Shown here in pieces: positions 12,064 to 24,813 of a stretch of DNA of 64,000 bases. Numbering within the stretch: position 1 is the first letter of the stretch; every line of letters starts with the position of its first letter. The position numbers were made by a program, and so were the translations under genes. This stretch comes from Verpa conica (taxonomy: Eukaryota > Ascomycota > Pezizomycetes > Pezizales > Morchellaceae). Below the pieces are notes generated by a model that was not told where the DNA came from, did no database searches, and was given only the letters and a program-made list of their open reading frames with translations. The stretch spans positions 558,001 to 622,000 of the forward strand of contig JAUFSD010000002.1 in NCBI GenBank assembly GCA_033030425.1, given 5' to 3'.

Positions 12064-13448
12064 CTTGGGAGGATGCAATCTAGTTTGGTGACCAGTGAAT
12101 GCGACAGCGAGATCCCTCTGATTAGAGACTACCAAAATAGTTTGCTCGCCGTTTAGTTTTTTTTGGATAATCTTGGCAAGATTGTTACCCGGCAACAAAC
12201 AAAAGCACGGACGATAATGCAGGACAACCCTAACCCCTTACGGTAACATGACCCCCGCGAGAACGCATGATAAGCACCCAGAAAGCTACCTTGTACAGTA
12301 CTCTAATATTTGTACCTACGCACATACAGATTCGGCGCAGGACCTGTACGCCAAGTGAACGCATAAGTATAGGGATCTAGGTATCGGGCATCTCATCCAG
12401 CACTGTTGACGAGGTTACCCGGAAGAAAGTGAGCGGTTTTGGTGGTGTCGGAGGAGGGAAGAGCAGGTGACCGGGAACGGCGGCAGAAAGGGACGAAAGG
12501 GGCAGGAGGCTAACAGTAGCAGCCAACAGGCGAGTATGGAGGCTGCGCTGAGCAGCAAGAGGTGTGACCCTCCACTCATGGCCGATGGTCTCTGCATACT
12601 TAGCCGAGCCTGCACCCCGAGAAGCGAACGAATCGCAGAGAATCGCCCAGCTCCCTGGCCTTTCCCCCTTCCTCCCTTCCCGCACAGTACATGCAGACTG
12701 AGCTGCAGTAAGGATAACTGAAGCTCACGGCACGAAGAAAGCCACTATCATTCTAATTCTACTTCTATCTGCCATTAAGAGGGGAACTTGTATACTTGTA
12801 TAGTTTATTGCCCCGTGCATCCTTCTATCTCCCTTTCTTTCACCTCTGCTCTTGCTCCTTCCGTAGCTTCGTGTTATACGTGCAGGGCAGAACCGCCCCG
12901 AGGATAGAGAGAGGAGGCTGAGTAGGAGAGTAGATAATAAGGAATCACAGATAAAGATTACAATAACGCTAGAAGGACGGAAGTGAGAGTGAGAGTGAGT
13001 AGCGAGTGAGTAGCACGGGCGTGAGGTAGTGTATCTATATGGGAAAGAGAGAAAGAGAAACACAATAAGTGAAATAGCGAGTGGGAGAAAGAGTGAGCGC
13101 GGAAGAGTGCGAGAGTAATAACAACATCAGTGAACCAAGAAAAAAGTACGGCGGAGCGACACGGGAAGATATACCTATACCTACAAGACAGAGCCAGAAA
13201 GACGACGGACCACTCCCTCTTCTTCTTCTGCCTCTTCCCCTCCTCTCTCCCGCACAGCAACCCCCCAACAACCACAACCACAACCACAACGTCCCCCCTC
13301 TCTTAGCAGCAGCAGCGCCTTCCCTTCTCCCTACCGAAAGACTACTGGCCAGTCAGTCTCATCTGACTGCCTGCATCTGCCCTTCGCTGTCGGCCATCTC
13401 ATTCTCCTCGTCCGTCGCTACCGGTAGACTCTCATACCAACCGCCATC
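12064..13448. other. Divergent promoter region RPA2 / ARL8
   Basis: No gene recognised. Part is GA/CT-biased, with gtgagagtgagagtgagt-type low complexity at ~12985-13110 and CT-rich sequence just before the ARL8 start. The open frames here have low-complexity translations and look like shadows of this bias. It probably serves as a bidirectional promoter for RPA2 (-) and ARL8 (+). Confidence 0.55.
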
Positions 13449-14447
13449 ATGTCGGGCTTCTTCCGCCGCATCTATGAGTACCTGCTCAGCCTATTTTGGT
13501 ATGTATGCCTTGTCGCTTCGATTTTTATACCTAAACTTTGATTTCTCCCGTAACAAATCTTTTGGAGAAAACAAACAAAACAGCAAACACAGAATATGGC
13601 GTCATGGGCTAGATTCGGGACTTAATGCAACTGGTAGGGCTGACCGGCTGCGTTTGAAACAGGCTGACCGAAATGGATATTACCATGATCGGGCTACAAA
13701 ATGCAGGAAAGACTTCATTGCTGCGGGTTCTAGCTGTAAGTTCTTGGAGTTTTTCTGTTTTGGCCATGACATTTCCAAACAATAAGGTTCACTCCGGAAC
13801 ATTGTCACTGACTTTCCGATCTATCTAATAGGGAGGCGAGTTCACTATTGAGTATGTATATTTCGCTTATTATCTTCTGCTACGGTCCGAGCAACGTTAT
13901 ACTGACATCGCTGCTCGTCAGTTCGATTCCGACAGTCGGCTTCAATATGAAAAGAGTACAAAAAGGTCACGTCACTCTAAAATGGTCCGTCCCCCAACCC
14001 AATACATTCAGCCTTCAGAAGCAAAACTGATAATTCTGTCATAGTTGGGATCTTGGCGGTCAGCCCCGTTTTCGCTCGATGTGGGAGCGATATTGTCGGG
14101 GTGTTAATGCGATTGTGTAATTCTCTACAGGCCCACCTTTTTACATGAACTATCCACTGAAATTTTAAGATAGTTTTATTGTTGACTCCGCCGATACGGA
14201 ATCACTTCCAATAGCTCAAGAAGAACTTCATAATCTTCTTCAGAAACCCATTCTGGACGGTATACCCCTACTGGTTCTCGGCAACAAGTCAGACCTCCCC
14301 GATAAAATTGGTGTGGATGAGTTGATCGAAGCAATGAACCTAAAAGACATAACAAATCGGGAGGTGAGCTGTTACGCTATATCAGCTAAGGAGGAAACAA
14401 ACCTGGACGCAGTCTTGAACTGGTTGATTGCCAGAGCCAAAAAATGA
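13449..14447 (+). CDS. ARL8: ARL8-type small GTPase
   Basis: Model: join 13449-13498, 13663-13735, 13832-13851, 13922-13984, 14045-14116, 14174-14447 (183 aa; ARL8 is ~186). The start MSGFFRRIYEYLLSLFW resembles the amphipathic N-terminus of ARL8, which is used for membrane binding in place of myristoylation (no Gly2). The G1 box is GLQNAGKT, the switch I region is IPTVGFNMK, the G3 box WDLGGQ, followed by RFRSMWERYCRGVNAIV. G4 is GNKSDLP and G5 SAK. ARL8 acts on lysosome or vacuole membranes and recruits motor and tethering effectors. The 20-nt third exon is unusually short but keeps the frame. High confidence because every G-box falls in place after splicing. Confidence 0.92.
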
Positions 14448-17400
14448 AAGAGAAATGGGTCCTTTTCAATTGAATTGGAAAGAACTGAAAGGCCGAAGCA
14501 AGGTATGACAGAGACGTGTGTGGGAGCAGGGAGGACGTGATGACTTTTACGACCATGCACGATACCACATTCTGCATACCATATTTTGTTAATACTTCGA
14601 TTCACCATTTCTTCCAAACGAACAATTAGGAACTAAGAACGGCCCCCAGAAAAACGATTTACGATTTATATTATTCTCCACAAGCTACCTGGCTCTATAA
14701 TTATCTTAATTCAGCCGTCCCGAGCCATTGTGGATCTATGTTCTTTGCTGCTGCTGCTGCTTTCTTTATCTTTATTTTTTTTTTGAGGGATCATCCGGGA
14801 ATCAATTATGGCTAGTATACAGGAATTGTTTCGACTTCTTATTTCACTCATGTCTATTATATTGTTTTGGGGGAATCTCGTGCTTAACAACTATTTGGGT
14901 ATGGGGCAACTAAAAAGCGATGGTTTTGATTTTATTTCGTCTAGTGGAGATTTTCGAATTTTTCTGTTTTTGTTGATGCTGTACGTTCATTCGATGACCA
15001 ATTGTATCTGCGTAGCTTTTAGTCTAGCTTTGCTATTATCGCTCGTTATAGAGGATGAATGAGTTTTCTTTGTTGGATAGGGTCACTTCCTTAAGTCCTT
15101 TTCCTTTTACTATTAAGGTCATGTTGAATTTTTGTTTTTTCCCCCTTCATACAGCAGCAAAGCTTACTATTTTATACCTACTTTATTCGTGACAAGGGGA
15201 TACCATATAATTTCCCCCCCTCTTCCAGACATCTTCCCTTGCTTTTGTACCACCTCTATCAATATCTTGTGATTTGCTCTTCTCTTTATTCTTGGGTTCC
15301 CGAACTCCCTTGCAGACCCTTTGATACCCCGCCCCCCCAAAAAAAGGAAGGGATATCAGTATTAAAATACCATCTGCTATAGCTCGTTCTATGTTACATG
15401 TACCCTATCTATTAGCACTTAGCATACCACTTACCCCCTAAGCATCCGCTAGCATATTATTGCATAATAATCCTGAAAGTCCAGAGGGGTCAACTAGGTC
15501 ACTTTCTCTTAGGATATGAACTTAGTTAAAGATTCCTAAAAGACTCTAAAAGCGACTTCTATCGCCTCATTAATCCATAGTAAAATATTAGTAAAGTACG
15601 GTCACGTAAATTCAACCTGAGTCGTACGACCTATTACCAGTGCCCTTAGATAGAAAGACTTATCCGAGGAATAGAAATATATGAGATCTACCTTAACCTT
15701 CGTGGAGACTATACAAAGCTGATGTTTTATTACAACCCTACGCGTCTACCCATTAAGAAAGATTAGGGGTATCGATGTATATGTATTTATAGTAAAGACG
15801 TATAGTTGTTGCAAAACTGTATGCTTCAAATTGGTTCTAGAAATTTTGGGACTTAGTGCAACCGGCGCCCAAATGGAACATGCGGAGTGAGATCAATGGT
15901 GAAGGAATTAATCATGAATATATGGAGCAGTGAGATTGGTGGTGTTTACTAGCCTTGAGCCGGTTGGGGTACTCCATACTCACCACGACGAATCCCTGCA
16001 GTCACCTCTAATAGAGTATGAATACGAGTACCGTAGCCTCAGGGTTACATGTACTATTCATTCATTCGGGACTTAGTCTATATATCTATGAGTGATATGT
16101 GATGATGTAAAGGAACAGCCCAAGCAGTGATATCATGTATATTGACCTATTATACATGTATGTATTTCTCAAGTAATTATACTAAGTACATGTATATGTA
16201 CTTCAGAGGTGGAGATAAGTGACGAGAACTATGGCGGTGGAATTACGCTAATCTTTTCCTACAATTCGCCCTGCCACAGTTCTCGTCACTTTCCTCCACC
16301 CCCGAAGTACAGTACCAAAAAGAGGGGTGGGATCAGTACGGTGTTCCCGCCAATACGCTAGCGATATGGGATAAATACGGTATTGGTACAGTAATATACC
16401 TCAAATCGGTATTTGCAACTAAATTCCATAGTGCTATGACAGTAAATTCACCCTGTTTTTTCATACTGTATGTATGTATATGTACTGTACAATGTTGATA
16501 ATATTAGAATCATTCCTCTGCTATATTCTAACTTTAGTAATAAACTACGAGACATACTATGGCCTACTTGTAGTTATAGGGACGTAAAATACATGTAGTA
16601 TTACTTAGGGTTATGAATCCTATCATGGGGAGGAACAGCACTGCCAATGGCTGAGAGATTGAGTAGGTGCTGGCTAAAGCCTATGTAACTAAAATATGTG
16701 ATATACTCGTGACAAAGTCCTAATTGGCATCTGAATACTGCGGAAGTAGGCCTAAAGACGGGTTTGTCTATATAATCGAAGGTCTATGGGGCATTAGCGT
16801 ATTTTTTAGGTGATAGGTTACGCGGAAAACTACACTTTACGCTGTCAATCTCTATTGTGCCCATGTCGTCATCTGATAAGGTTTAGACGTATGAGGCACA
16901 AGATCAGACCGGTGGCTGTATTACGGGCATCATAAGCACGCACGCCTATGCCCTAGCTGAGACCGGAGACGAGGGTATACGATAACGTTAATCAACTATC
17001 AGTTAACCCTGTACCTAAATCACCGGCGGTTTCAAGTAACTCTAATTAAGAGTTAACTGTTGGTCATAGCCTATTATTTCCAAGGGTTGTATCCATGTCA
17101 AGATTTCAACAGAAGTTATTTTGGAATGAGCGCTTCAAGCCCGTGTTCCAGAACAAAACCTATAATTCGCTTGCCATTCTGCCGCCGGCAACACTTCCGA
17201 ATCGCTGGTGCGGCAGATCTGCATGTCGAAGCAGATCTTGCAGCACTCCTGCGGCAACGAAAGATCTCAACGACAAACGGTGATAAAGAACTCGAGAAGA
17301 TTTAGGTTTCTGTAACCCTACCCTAAAACCCCGCCCTACTGGAAGCGCCTGTAGTCTTTCTCTAATATTCTTGAAACAGACGCACGGTGCCTCGGTAGCA

Positions 17401-18955
17401 TGTTCAGGTATTGGGCGGGACACGAGGAGCGCACGGCTAGGTGGCGCAGTAAGGGATCAAAAATTTGCGGTTCAACCCCATGCTCATTTTCGGGCATGCT
17501 GGATTAGAATGTGCGGGTTCTTGTGTAAAAAGGAGATGAAAACTCAAATATGGCCAGCTCCCGCATACACACCATGCACTTAGTACAGTTCATCTGAATT
17601 GTCCGTGATCAAGAGGCCAGGTAATTATAGTTCCTCATGGCAGCCAGATGGCTGAGAGTGACTCAAATGCGCCAAGAAAGATCGTAGCGTGGTGTAAGCG
17701 TATAGGGACTATGTTGCTTTTTCTCTCTCTGATTCGAAGGGGAAGCGCCAAGTGACGTCTAGATTTGGAAACTACTGGGTTGTATGGCCAGATGTAGCAG
17801 CAACCCAAGTCTAACTATAACTGGTAATATGTTATGGGACCCTGTGGCGTACAAGTGGTCTATCCGTCATTCTGGTGGCCAACAACGGTTTGTTTGGCCA
17901 CGATCCTAAACGCAGGGACAGGACATCCACCAAGAATTGCCAACGCACGGATACAGCAAGCTATCACCGCCATCTGTCTCGAACCATCAAGTCTCTTTGA
18001 GAGAACTTACTGTGGGGATTAACTATCGTTGCTACGAATTTTTATCTCTCTTACAGTCTTAGGTACAGCAGGTTACTAATTGGAGCTGTACAGTTTCTTC
18101 CTTGCCCTCTATTCTACATAAGTTTTCTATCCATCCATCCCCCACCCCTCGACACTCTAAGCCTTTTGTTTGAATAATTCACTTGTAAGGTTTACAGCGG
18201 TATCCGGAGGTATTACGACTTACGATCATCAAGAACTGCTGCTGGGATTTGACCATAATAACAAACAAGTACGAAAGGGCGGGCGCAGGTACCGCCAAAC
18301 GTTACCCCTTTTCCGTCCCTTTTACCCAATTACGAGTGCTCGGAGTGTTTGACGGTGCTTACTTATACTGGAGTGGTTACAGGTTAGAGAAGTCCCTAGA
18401 ATAGGCAAGTAAACGTTCGAGTTCCTGAACACTGTTTTGCGTGGGTGAGTTCACATTGTGCAAGATCAGACGATAGCAGTCGCAGGTAAAAGGTTGTCTG
18501 CGGATTTCTTCGCAGATCTGGGCGGAAATCAGGGTTGCACCTTGGACATCGCGCCGGGAGCTATAAGTAGCTACCACAGCCGCAATCTCTTATTCCGCTT
18601 CTCATACTCTAGACGTTCTTTGCAGCACCGCTCACAATCTTTTCAGCTTAATAGAATCTGCTTCACAGGATTTATCACACTCATTTTTTTCTTGCTCGGT
18701 TCTGTTACCCATCCGTCGTTTACCCGTAGGCTGGTTTACTACCTTCCGCAATCACTCTCATTTATATTATCTCCTCAGCTACCTCCTTACCATAGAATTC
18801 ACCATCAGCACTGGTGTATATAATTCTACTCCCGGTCAACACCATTACCAGCGCAAATATCACTCTCGTTAATACGTGACCGGCTTCGACTCGTCATCTT
18901 ATACTTCATATCTTCAACACTCTTTGAGTAAATATTACAACCCCTTAAGCTGAAA
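14448..18955. other. Long intergenic region
   Basis: About 4.5 kb with no gene I can support. It contains the palindromic element at 16201-16307. Open frames between 17060 and 18820 have no recognisable motif, codon pattern or splice context. It is AT-rich with scattered mononucleotide tracts. Confidence 0.55.
16201..16307. mobile_element. 107-bp palindromic TA-flanked MITE
   Basis: The two arms are ~35 bp imperfect inverted repeats. The left arm (16201-16235) reads CTTCAGAGGTGGAGATAAGT and then GACGAGAACTATGGC. The right arm (16273-16307), reverse complemented, reads CTTCGGGGGTGGAGGAAAGT and then GACGAGAACTGTGGC. A 37-nt loop separates them. TA borders both ends (16199-16200, 16308-16309). 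It has no coding capacity. It could fold into a strong hairpin as RNA or single-stranded DNA. Confidence 0.75.
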
Positions 18956-20300
18956 ATGCGTTTTTCGGTCACTTCGATTCTTGCCATTTCTCCAGTTCTC
19001 TTGTCTAGCCTGGTCTCTGCCCAGACGTACTCAGACTGCAACCCTATGCTTAAAAGTAAGTTCAATATTTGTAGAAAGTTAATATGAACGTTCCGCTCAT
19101 CTTATTCTAGCTACTTGCCCGGCCGACCCTGCACTTTCAGGCACCTATGCCCACGTTTACGGGGGCGAGGCTTCAAGCTTCAAGTACCTTGCAGGAAAGG
19201 ATATGGTCAAGTATGGGAGCTCTGATGGCGCTCACTTCAGAGTAGCGAAAAGCAAGGACTCTCCAACAATCGTTAGCAATTTCTACATCATGTGGGGGAA
19301 GTTTGAGGTTACCATGAAGGCAGCTCCAGGTGCTGGTATTGTATCTTCGATTGTCCTGCAGTCTGATGACTTGGATGAAATCGACTGGGTATGTTATTTT
19401 ACTACTTATCCTCAGTTACAGCTTCGTCGAGTAGTTACTAACATAATTGGCTTTATAGGAGTGGCTTGGAGGAAAGCCTGGCGAGGCCCAGTCAAACTAC
19501 TTTGGCAAGGGTTACACGAAAACATACGACCGTGGTGCCGTCCACCCAGTCGACAGTCAGGCTGCGTTCCATAAGTACGGTATGAACTGGACTGCTGAAA
19601 AGCTTGAGTGGCTTATCGATGATGTGGTTGTCCGTACTTTGACACCTGCGGGTGTGACGGGTGACTACTACCCCCAGACTCCCATGACGGCTAGGATTGG
19701 AATCTGGGCTGGTGGTGACTCGGGTAATGAAGCTGGTGTTATCTGTATGTACTCTGTATTCCTGACGATTTATTGAATATAACTAACGACTATATAGCAT
19801 GGTCTGGAGGTCCTACAAACTATGCAGATGGTCCTTTTGATATGATTGTCAAGAAGATATATGTTCAGGACTATTCTTCTGGCAAGGAGTATAGGTACAC
19901 CGATCAAAGTGGGTCTGCTGAATCTATCGAAGCTGTCGGTGGTGAAATTGGTGCTGGACCACAATCAGGAACTGGTAACGCAGCAACCGCAACCGCATCA
20001 CCATCTGGATCATACAATGCCCCATCAAACAGTGGTCGCTTACCTTCCGCTACATCGAAAAGTGAGGCAACTTCCGGCGCATCTGGAAACAACGCTGACT
20101 CCTCGGAGTCCACCCAAAATTCGGCCTCGCCCTCGTCGTCCTCATCCTCGTCTTCTGGAGCTAACGGTGCTGCTTATATTGCAACCGGTGGTAGCAGCAG
20201 TGGGACAACTGAAACGTCTGCCGCCGTTCCTACTATGGTCATTACTACGGCCGGGCTGGCCCTCGCTGCGGCGGGGCTGATCGTTGGGTGGATACTCTAA
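18956..20300 (+). CDS. GPI-anchored GH16 Crh-family chitin-glucan transglycosidase
   Basis: Model: join 18956-19055, 19111-19388, 19459-19744, 19798-20300 (388 aa). The signal peptide is MRFSVTSILAISPVLLSSLV, ending near VSA-QT. A mature Cys motif CNPMLKTTCPADPAL follows, then the GH16 fold with the catalytic motif DEIDWEWLGG, split by intron 2 (family pattern DEIDxExLG). NYFGKGYTKTYDRG and HKYGMNWTAEKLEWLIDD follow. The C-terminal third is Ser/Gly/Ala-rich, ending in a hydrophobic tail (GLALAAAGLIVGWIL) typical of a GPI-attachment signal. Crh1/Crf1/Utr2-type enzymes cross-link chitin to beta-1,6- and beta-1,3-glucan in the cell wall. Which paralogue this is cannot be told from the sequence alone. 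Confidence 0.93.
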
Positions 20301-21182
20301 ATTCTAGGGAATTTTAACGATTTGAAATATAGACGGGTTTTTTATAACCTGGGTACAAGGGTAAAATGGGGTTTTTCTTCTTTCTTTCTTTCTTTTCCTA
20401 TAATGGGGTTCTGCATGGGTTTTATTTTTATTTGCATTGGCATAGCGGTCGGTTTTTTGTACTAAATTTTCCCGCATTGGGTCTGCCGGCTTGAATGATG
20501 TCTGTTTGAGAAGCAAAATATTTGTAGTATCTAGCCTGTCATTCATTACCCGTTGGATTTTGAAATTTCTTTTTCTTGTGTGGATAAGAGGATGAGTTGG
20601 GTAGAGTTTTTATAACAGATTATGCAACTCTTTCTGATTGAGTCCACGGACTATTGCTGTACAGTCATTTTACTAAACATTTTGATATTACAAGAAGTAG
20701 GTACTTAATTTATTTTGGTTGGTTTTGTGTTTGGCCAGCTGTGTTTAGTTCGGGTTTGGTTAAGTTAGGTGTCCCGTACTACTTATAGTTAAGTTCTAAG
20801 TTGTAGTAAGTTTTATATATTCTAGACTCCAATGACTCGGTACATTCTACATGGGAATCCAGTTCACGGCCTTGATCACCAGAATGATGCCCAGGCGTAA
20901 TCTATTTGGCAAGTCATCCTATTGTATTAAAGTTGATCTTTATGGTCTAAATTTACGGCTTAGGGGTTCGCTAGTACTAGTGGCTTGAGGATTCGTGGGA
21001 TTTTGACGAGCGCAAGATATTCTGAGAGCGCTAAAAAGATGAGCCAAATAGGTAACTAGCTGCAAGATGAGACAAGCTTGGGTGTCAGACACCTTACAAG
21101 CAGTATTAAGGGATCGTTTAATGTTTAAACCAAAAGTGTTTCACATTAAGTCGGCTGCACCCGTACGCATGAATGGAACATA

Positions 21183-21346
21183 CTCGTGTCAGGGGTGAAG
21201 TATTTAGACACACTTATAACAATTACATAGGTAGATCTGTGATGTAACAAAACGCAGGGAAAAATGGTGATAGCAACAGAGCAAAACTATGACCACTCAG
21301 ATCCGTGACAGCCTGGTCTGTCCCAATACTTCACCCCTGACACGAG
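21183..21346. mobile_element. 164-bp TA-flanked MITE
   Basis: The terminal inverted repeats are perfect over 21 bp: CTCGTGTCAGGGGTGAAGTA at the left and its reverse complement at the right end. TA borders each side (21181-21182, 21347-21348), which suggests a Tc1/mariner-superfamily non-autonomous element. The interior is non-coding. Confidence 0.8.
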
Positions 21347-22031
21347 TACTTTCAGCACTGGGTAAGGATCTGAGAGATACATACGGCATTCTTAGGTACT
21401 AGTGGCTTGGTATGTGTAGGGAGTGGTTTGACACAAGTCATGTCGTTGGCAATTTAAACTTGCAGGACTAGGATTGGATTTTTATAGACTATGGAGCGGA
21501 AATTGCAGTTCTAGTATCCTAGGTTAATGGCCCAAGAGTTTACTATAGCGTAGCTAGGCTTAATCGATTCATGAGCCCGACTTGGCTAGTCGCATTCATG
21601 ATATAAACACAGTATACCTTAAACGGTTTTTACTGTTTGACACTTGGGTCAGTACAAAAAAATGAGGCGGATTGTTCCCCATTATTAAAACACGCGGGGA
21701 TAAACTTTGTAGGCTCCTGCGTCTACTAAAATAGTCTATAATAAGAAAAACTTTAATCCTAGGCTACATATACCTAGGGTTTTGTGCAAATACCATATCT
21801 CGCGTTCGGCACATGTTTTCCATTACGTACATTTATCGAAAGATCACTCTCACTTTGGCTTGGATAATATATGTAGATAGGTACATACATAAATTAAAAA
21901 CAAGCCTCAGCATGAGGATATCTACATGTAGTTATGTAAATGGTTAAGGCCTTTAGATAATAGCTCGAAGCAGCGGATGGATTATCCCGAGACTAATGGC
22001 TTGAGCGCACTCGAAGTGTATATGGTTAGTA

Positions 22032-22269
22032 TAGTCGCACCTCACTATAAGAAACATTGCGGTAAAAAAAAAACCTTGCTTAGGTCATAGTTTTTACTGC
22101 ATACCAGATTATTGTACCCAGAAGAATAAAATCAGTTGAATATAAAAAAAAACCTTGCTATCAGAAGCTTTTCCTAGATCCACTCGAATGCTTCTACACA
22201 AAATTTGCCCTTGCCATAAGAAACGGACTCGGCTGGATTCTTGGTGAGTTTTATAGTGAGATATAACTG
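22032..22269. mobile_element. Candidate 238-bp pogo-like MITE
   Basis: The left end (TAGTCGCACCTCACTATAAG) and the reverse complement of the right end (CAGTTATATCTCACTATAAA) share CTCACTATAA in register. TA borders both sides. The 9-mer TATAGTCGC lies across the left junction and again just outside the right end, so the exact boundary is ambiguous. Two copies of an A-tract plus CCTTGCT lie inside. Confidence 0.5.
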
Positions 22270-23083
22270 TATAGTCGCCTGAGTAACTTTTGTTTCTTCC
22301 TATTTAAGTATCTTAGGGAGGTAGATTAAGCTGATAATCCTGGTCTGTGCCTGTAGCCTTCAGCCTTTTATGATTTAATATGAGTACTTAATTAGGAGAA
22401 ATTCACATGGTGATCCATATGTGTAGTTGACTAAAGAACAAAGAGCGGGATACTCAAGCACAGGAATAGCATAACTTGATAAGATTCTTAATAGATTCTT
22501 CTAGGTGACCTAGAACTATATTCCTGTCACTATTGCAAAGATACTCACTATTGCGGGGCTTTAGAGTTTTTTTTGAAAGTGGTGGAATAGTTTTAATTTA
22601 AGAAATAAGGTGTTGATAATTGGTGACCAGGAGGAGACATAAGAATTATATTTCTGAATAGAAAGTCTAACTCAAAGAATAGAGGACTTTCTTCTCAAGA
22701 TTCGTAGGGGGCACTTAAGCTGGAGCAGTGACATAGTGAATCATTCGCTTTGTTAATGTGTTAGGTGTCTATCACCTGGCGTTCCACTGGGATGACAGAT
22801 GATCTTACAGTAATGAGACAAGTCTTTCTTTCGAAGATCGGTAAAATAAAGTGCACGTAAAAGATCCGACAAAGGAGAATTAAAAGTAGTAAGGCAGAAC
22901 AAACCAGAAAAAGAATAAAGACCGATGCACAAAGAAGTATTTCCCAAACACCAAAAGCTCAAGGAGAACAGAGGAGATAGAAGAAAAAAATTTCGTACCT
23001 CATTCGAGAAAGCATTCTCACGTAGGTAGAACCCACTTCATGCCATATCATTTGGAGATATAAGATATAGATACTGGTTAGGA

Positions 23084-24813
23084 TCAGCTATGGTCTCCAG
23101 CGCCGACCTCAACATTAAGACTTTCCATTGTCCCGCTTCTACCTTGCCTAACAACTATTTCATGTCCTACTACTGCCGCTCCAGCTCCCATTTCCCAATC
23201 TCTCCTTATTTCTTCGAGTACTTTTTCGCACCAAAGTCTTATATCCTTATCGAATGCTCGCCATCCTTCGTCAGTCCCGTTTACTACCGCCATGACATCA
23301 AACTTCAGCCTGACTTCCCATCTTATTTCTGCAGCTTTTTTCCAAAACTTGAGATTTTCAGCCAATCGATAAGGTTTTGTGAATTCAGTATGGTAGCTTG
23401 GAATTTGACCAAATGGACGCTTTGAGCGGCGCACTACGGCATTGTGTATCAGAATAAGGCGCAAACCTGATTGTAGGGCCGAGAGAAAAGGTGTCGGGAG
23501 GGTCTGTGCTTTAGCGATTGAAGTAACAGGAGGTAATGGTTCTGAAGAAGAGTCAAAGTAACATAAAAAGAGACGGTTTCGGTCTGCCGATGATTAATGT
23601 TAGTACTGGTGGGTTATCGGGCGAAACTTAGTAAGTGTCAAACAAACCCATATCTCTTCCTTCCCAATCTCCTTCTAGCCACTCTCTCCCTTTTTTCCGC
23701 ATATCAAGGATTGCTTTCTCCTCTGCAGCTAGCGACTCCTCCACACTACCAATCCACTTGACCACGGCATCTCTTTCCTCAACTCTCACCCCCCCTTCAA
23801 ATTTACGCTGAGCCATACTTTTTAATACGTCTAGAATCGCTAGAAACTTTTCTCGTAGCGTCTTATCATCTTTAGTTGAAAGTAAAAGAGAAGAATCCGT
23901 GGTGTAGTAGTAGGCTTTAGCTGCTTTTATCGCAGAAGTTGCAAGTTCGACTAGTTCGGTTCCTTGCAGCTCGTTAAACCCGGGCGGCAATTTAGCTTGA
24001 TCAACTTGATCTATACTTTGGCCGCCATCACCGCCAGGTATTACGGGACTTTGAATCCAGGCCCTCATTGTAACTGCCAAAGCACTCCTCAGCTGTTCCC
24101 GTAGAACAGCTGGATCTGGCGTAGGCGGTATCGACTTTGTCTGTGGATTGTATGTTGAGGTTGTGGGTGGGAGCATTGAAGATTCATCATATTCGAAATT
24201 ATCTAGCATTTCAGATTCAGAGGGCGATTCTGAGAAGAATTCCTGTTCACTAGGTACAAGCAGGTCAGGAGATGACCGAAGTGAGGAGTAGGTCGAGTCT
24301 TGTAAAATTCCAGCAGAAGTTGTATCTAGCATCAAACGATTTGGGTCTTGGGAACTTTGTTTTGTCTGTAGGCCACTACATTCAAATCAGGTACTCTTAG
24401 TAATGAGCCAACGAACACCTAGTAAGTAAAGGGACTACTTACGCTCCTTTCCCGTCAAGGAGACCTGTTTTTGCAAAAAAGTATTGTAAATGAGCTATGC
24501 TTCCAAGAGCCATGACACTTTCTCTTGACCTTGCAGATGTCGAAAACTCTGTTCCCTGGGGCCGCATAAACCCTCTCCTTCGAGTCATAAGTTCGTTGCG
24601 TCCCAGCGACGATCTGACGGATGACGACGATGAAGCGGTCGAAGAAGTAGATGCAATCCTTCTAAGAGGAGGAGGAGGAGAGAATCCTGGGGACGGAGGA
24701 GTCGTTGGAGGGGTGCTACTGATATTTGGAGGGGAAGCCATTGTGGGTGAGGTTAGAGACTTAATAGGAGTTGTCCGAGGCGACGGAAGAGGCGTGTGAT
24801 CAGCTGACGACAT
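23084..24813 (-). CDS. Conserved fungal protein of unknown function
   Basis: Model: complement(join 23084-23583, 23648-24375, 24443-24813), 532 aa. The start ATG at 24813 opens a Pro/Ser/Thr-rich disordered N-terminus (MSSADHTPLPSPRTTP). A block conserved in filamentous fungi follows (SVMALGSIAHLQYFFAKTGL, LDGKGAGL). Then comes an acidic stretch with MLPPTTSTY and IPPTPD, followed by helical segments (GTELVELATSAIKAAKAYYY, KFEGGVRVEERDAVVKWI). A C-terminal domain ends the protein (TPFLSALQSGLRLILIHNAV, KPYRLAENLKFWKKAAEIRW, MAVVNGT). I recall these blocks from uncharacterised ascomycete proteins. No catalytic motif, membrane segment or signal peptide is visible, and I assign no function. Confidence 0.82.

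Larger units (their letters stand above)
20301..23083. other. Intergenic region with MITEs
   Basis: No gene recognised in 2.8 kb. It contains two inverted-repeat elements (21183-21346 and 22032-22269) and short T- and A-tracts. Confidence 0.55.

Noticed and set aside
12377..13289. Open frames on both strands before ARL8
   Set aside because: Low-complexity GA/CT-rich DNA; translations are Ser/Leu/Phe- or Pro/Leu-rich without motifs.
17430..17500. Weak tRNA-like boxes (GGTGGCGCAGTAAGG ... GGTTCAACCCC)
   Set aside because: Spacing too short for anticodon arm and acceptor pairing absent.
17060..18823. Several 60-121 codon frames in the ARL8-Crh spacer
   Set aside because: No family resemblance, no consistent splice partners, both strands equally open.
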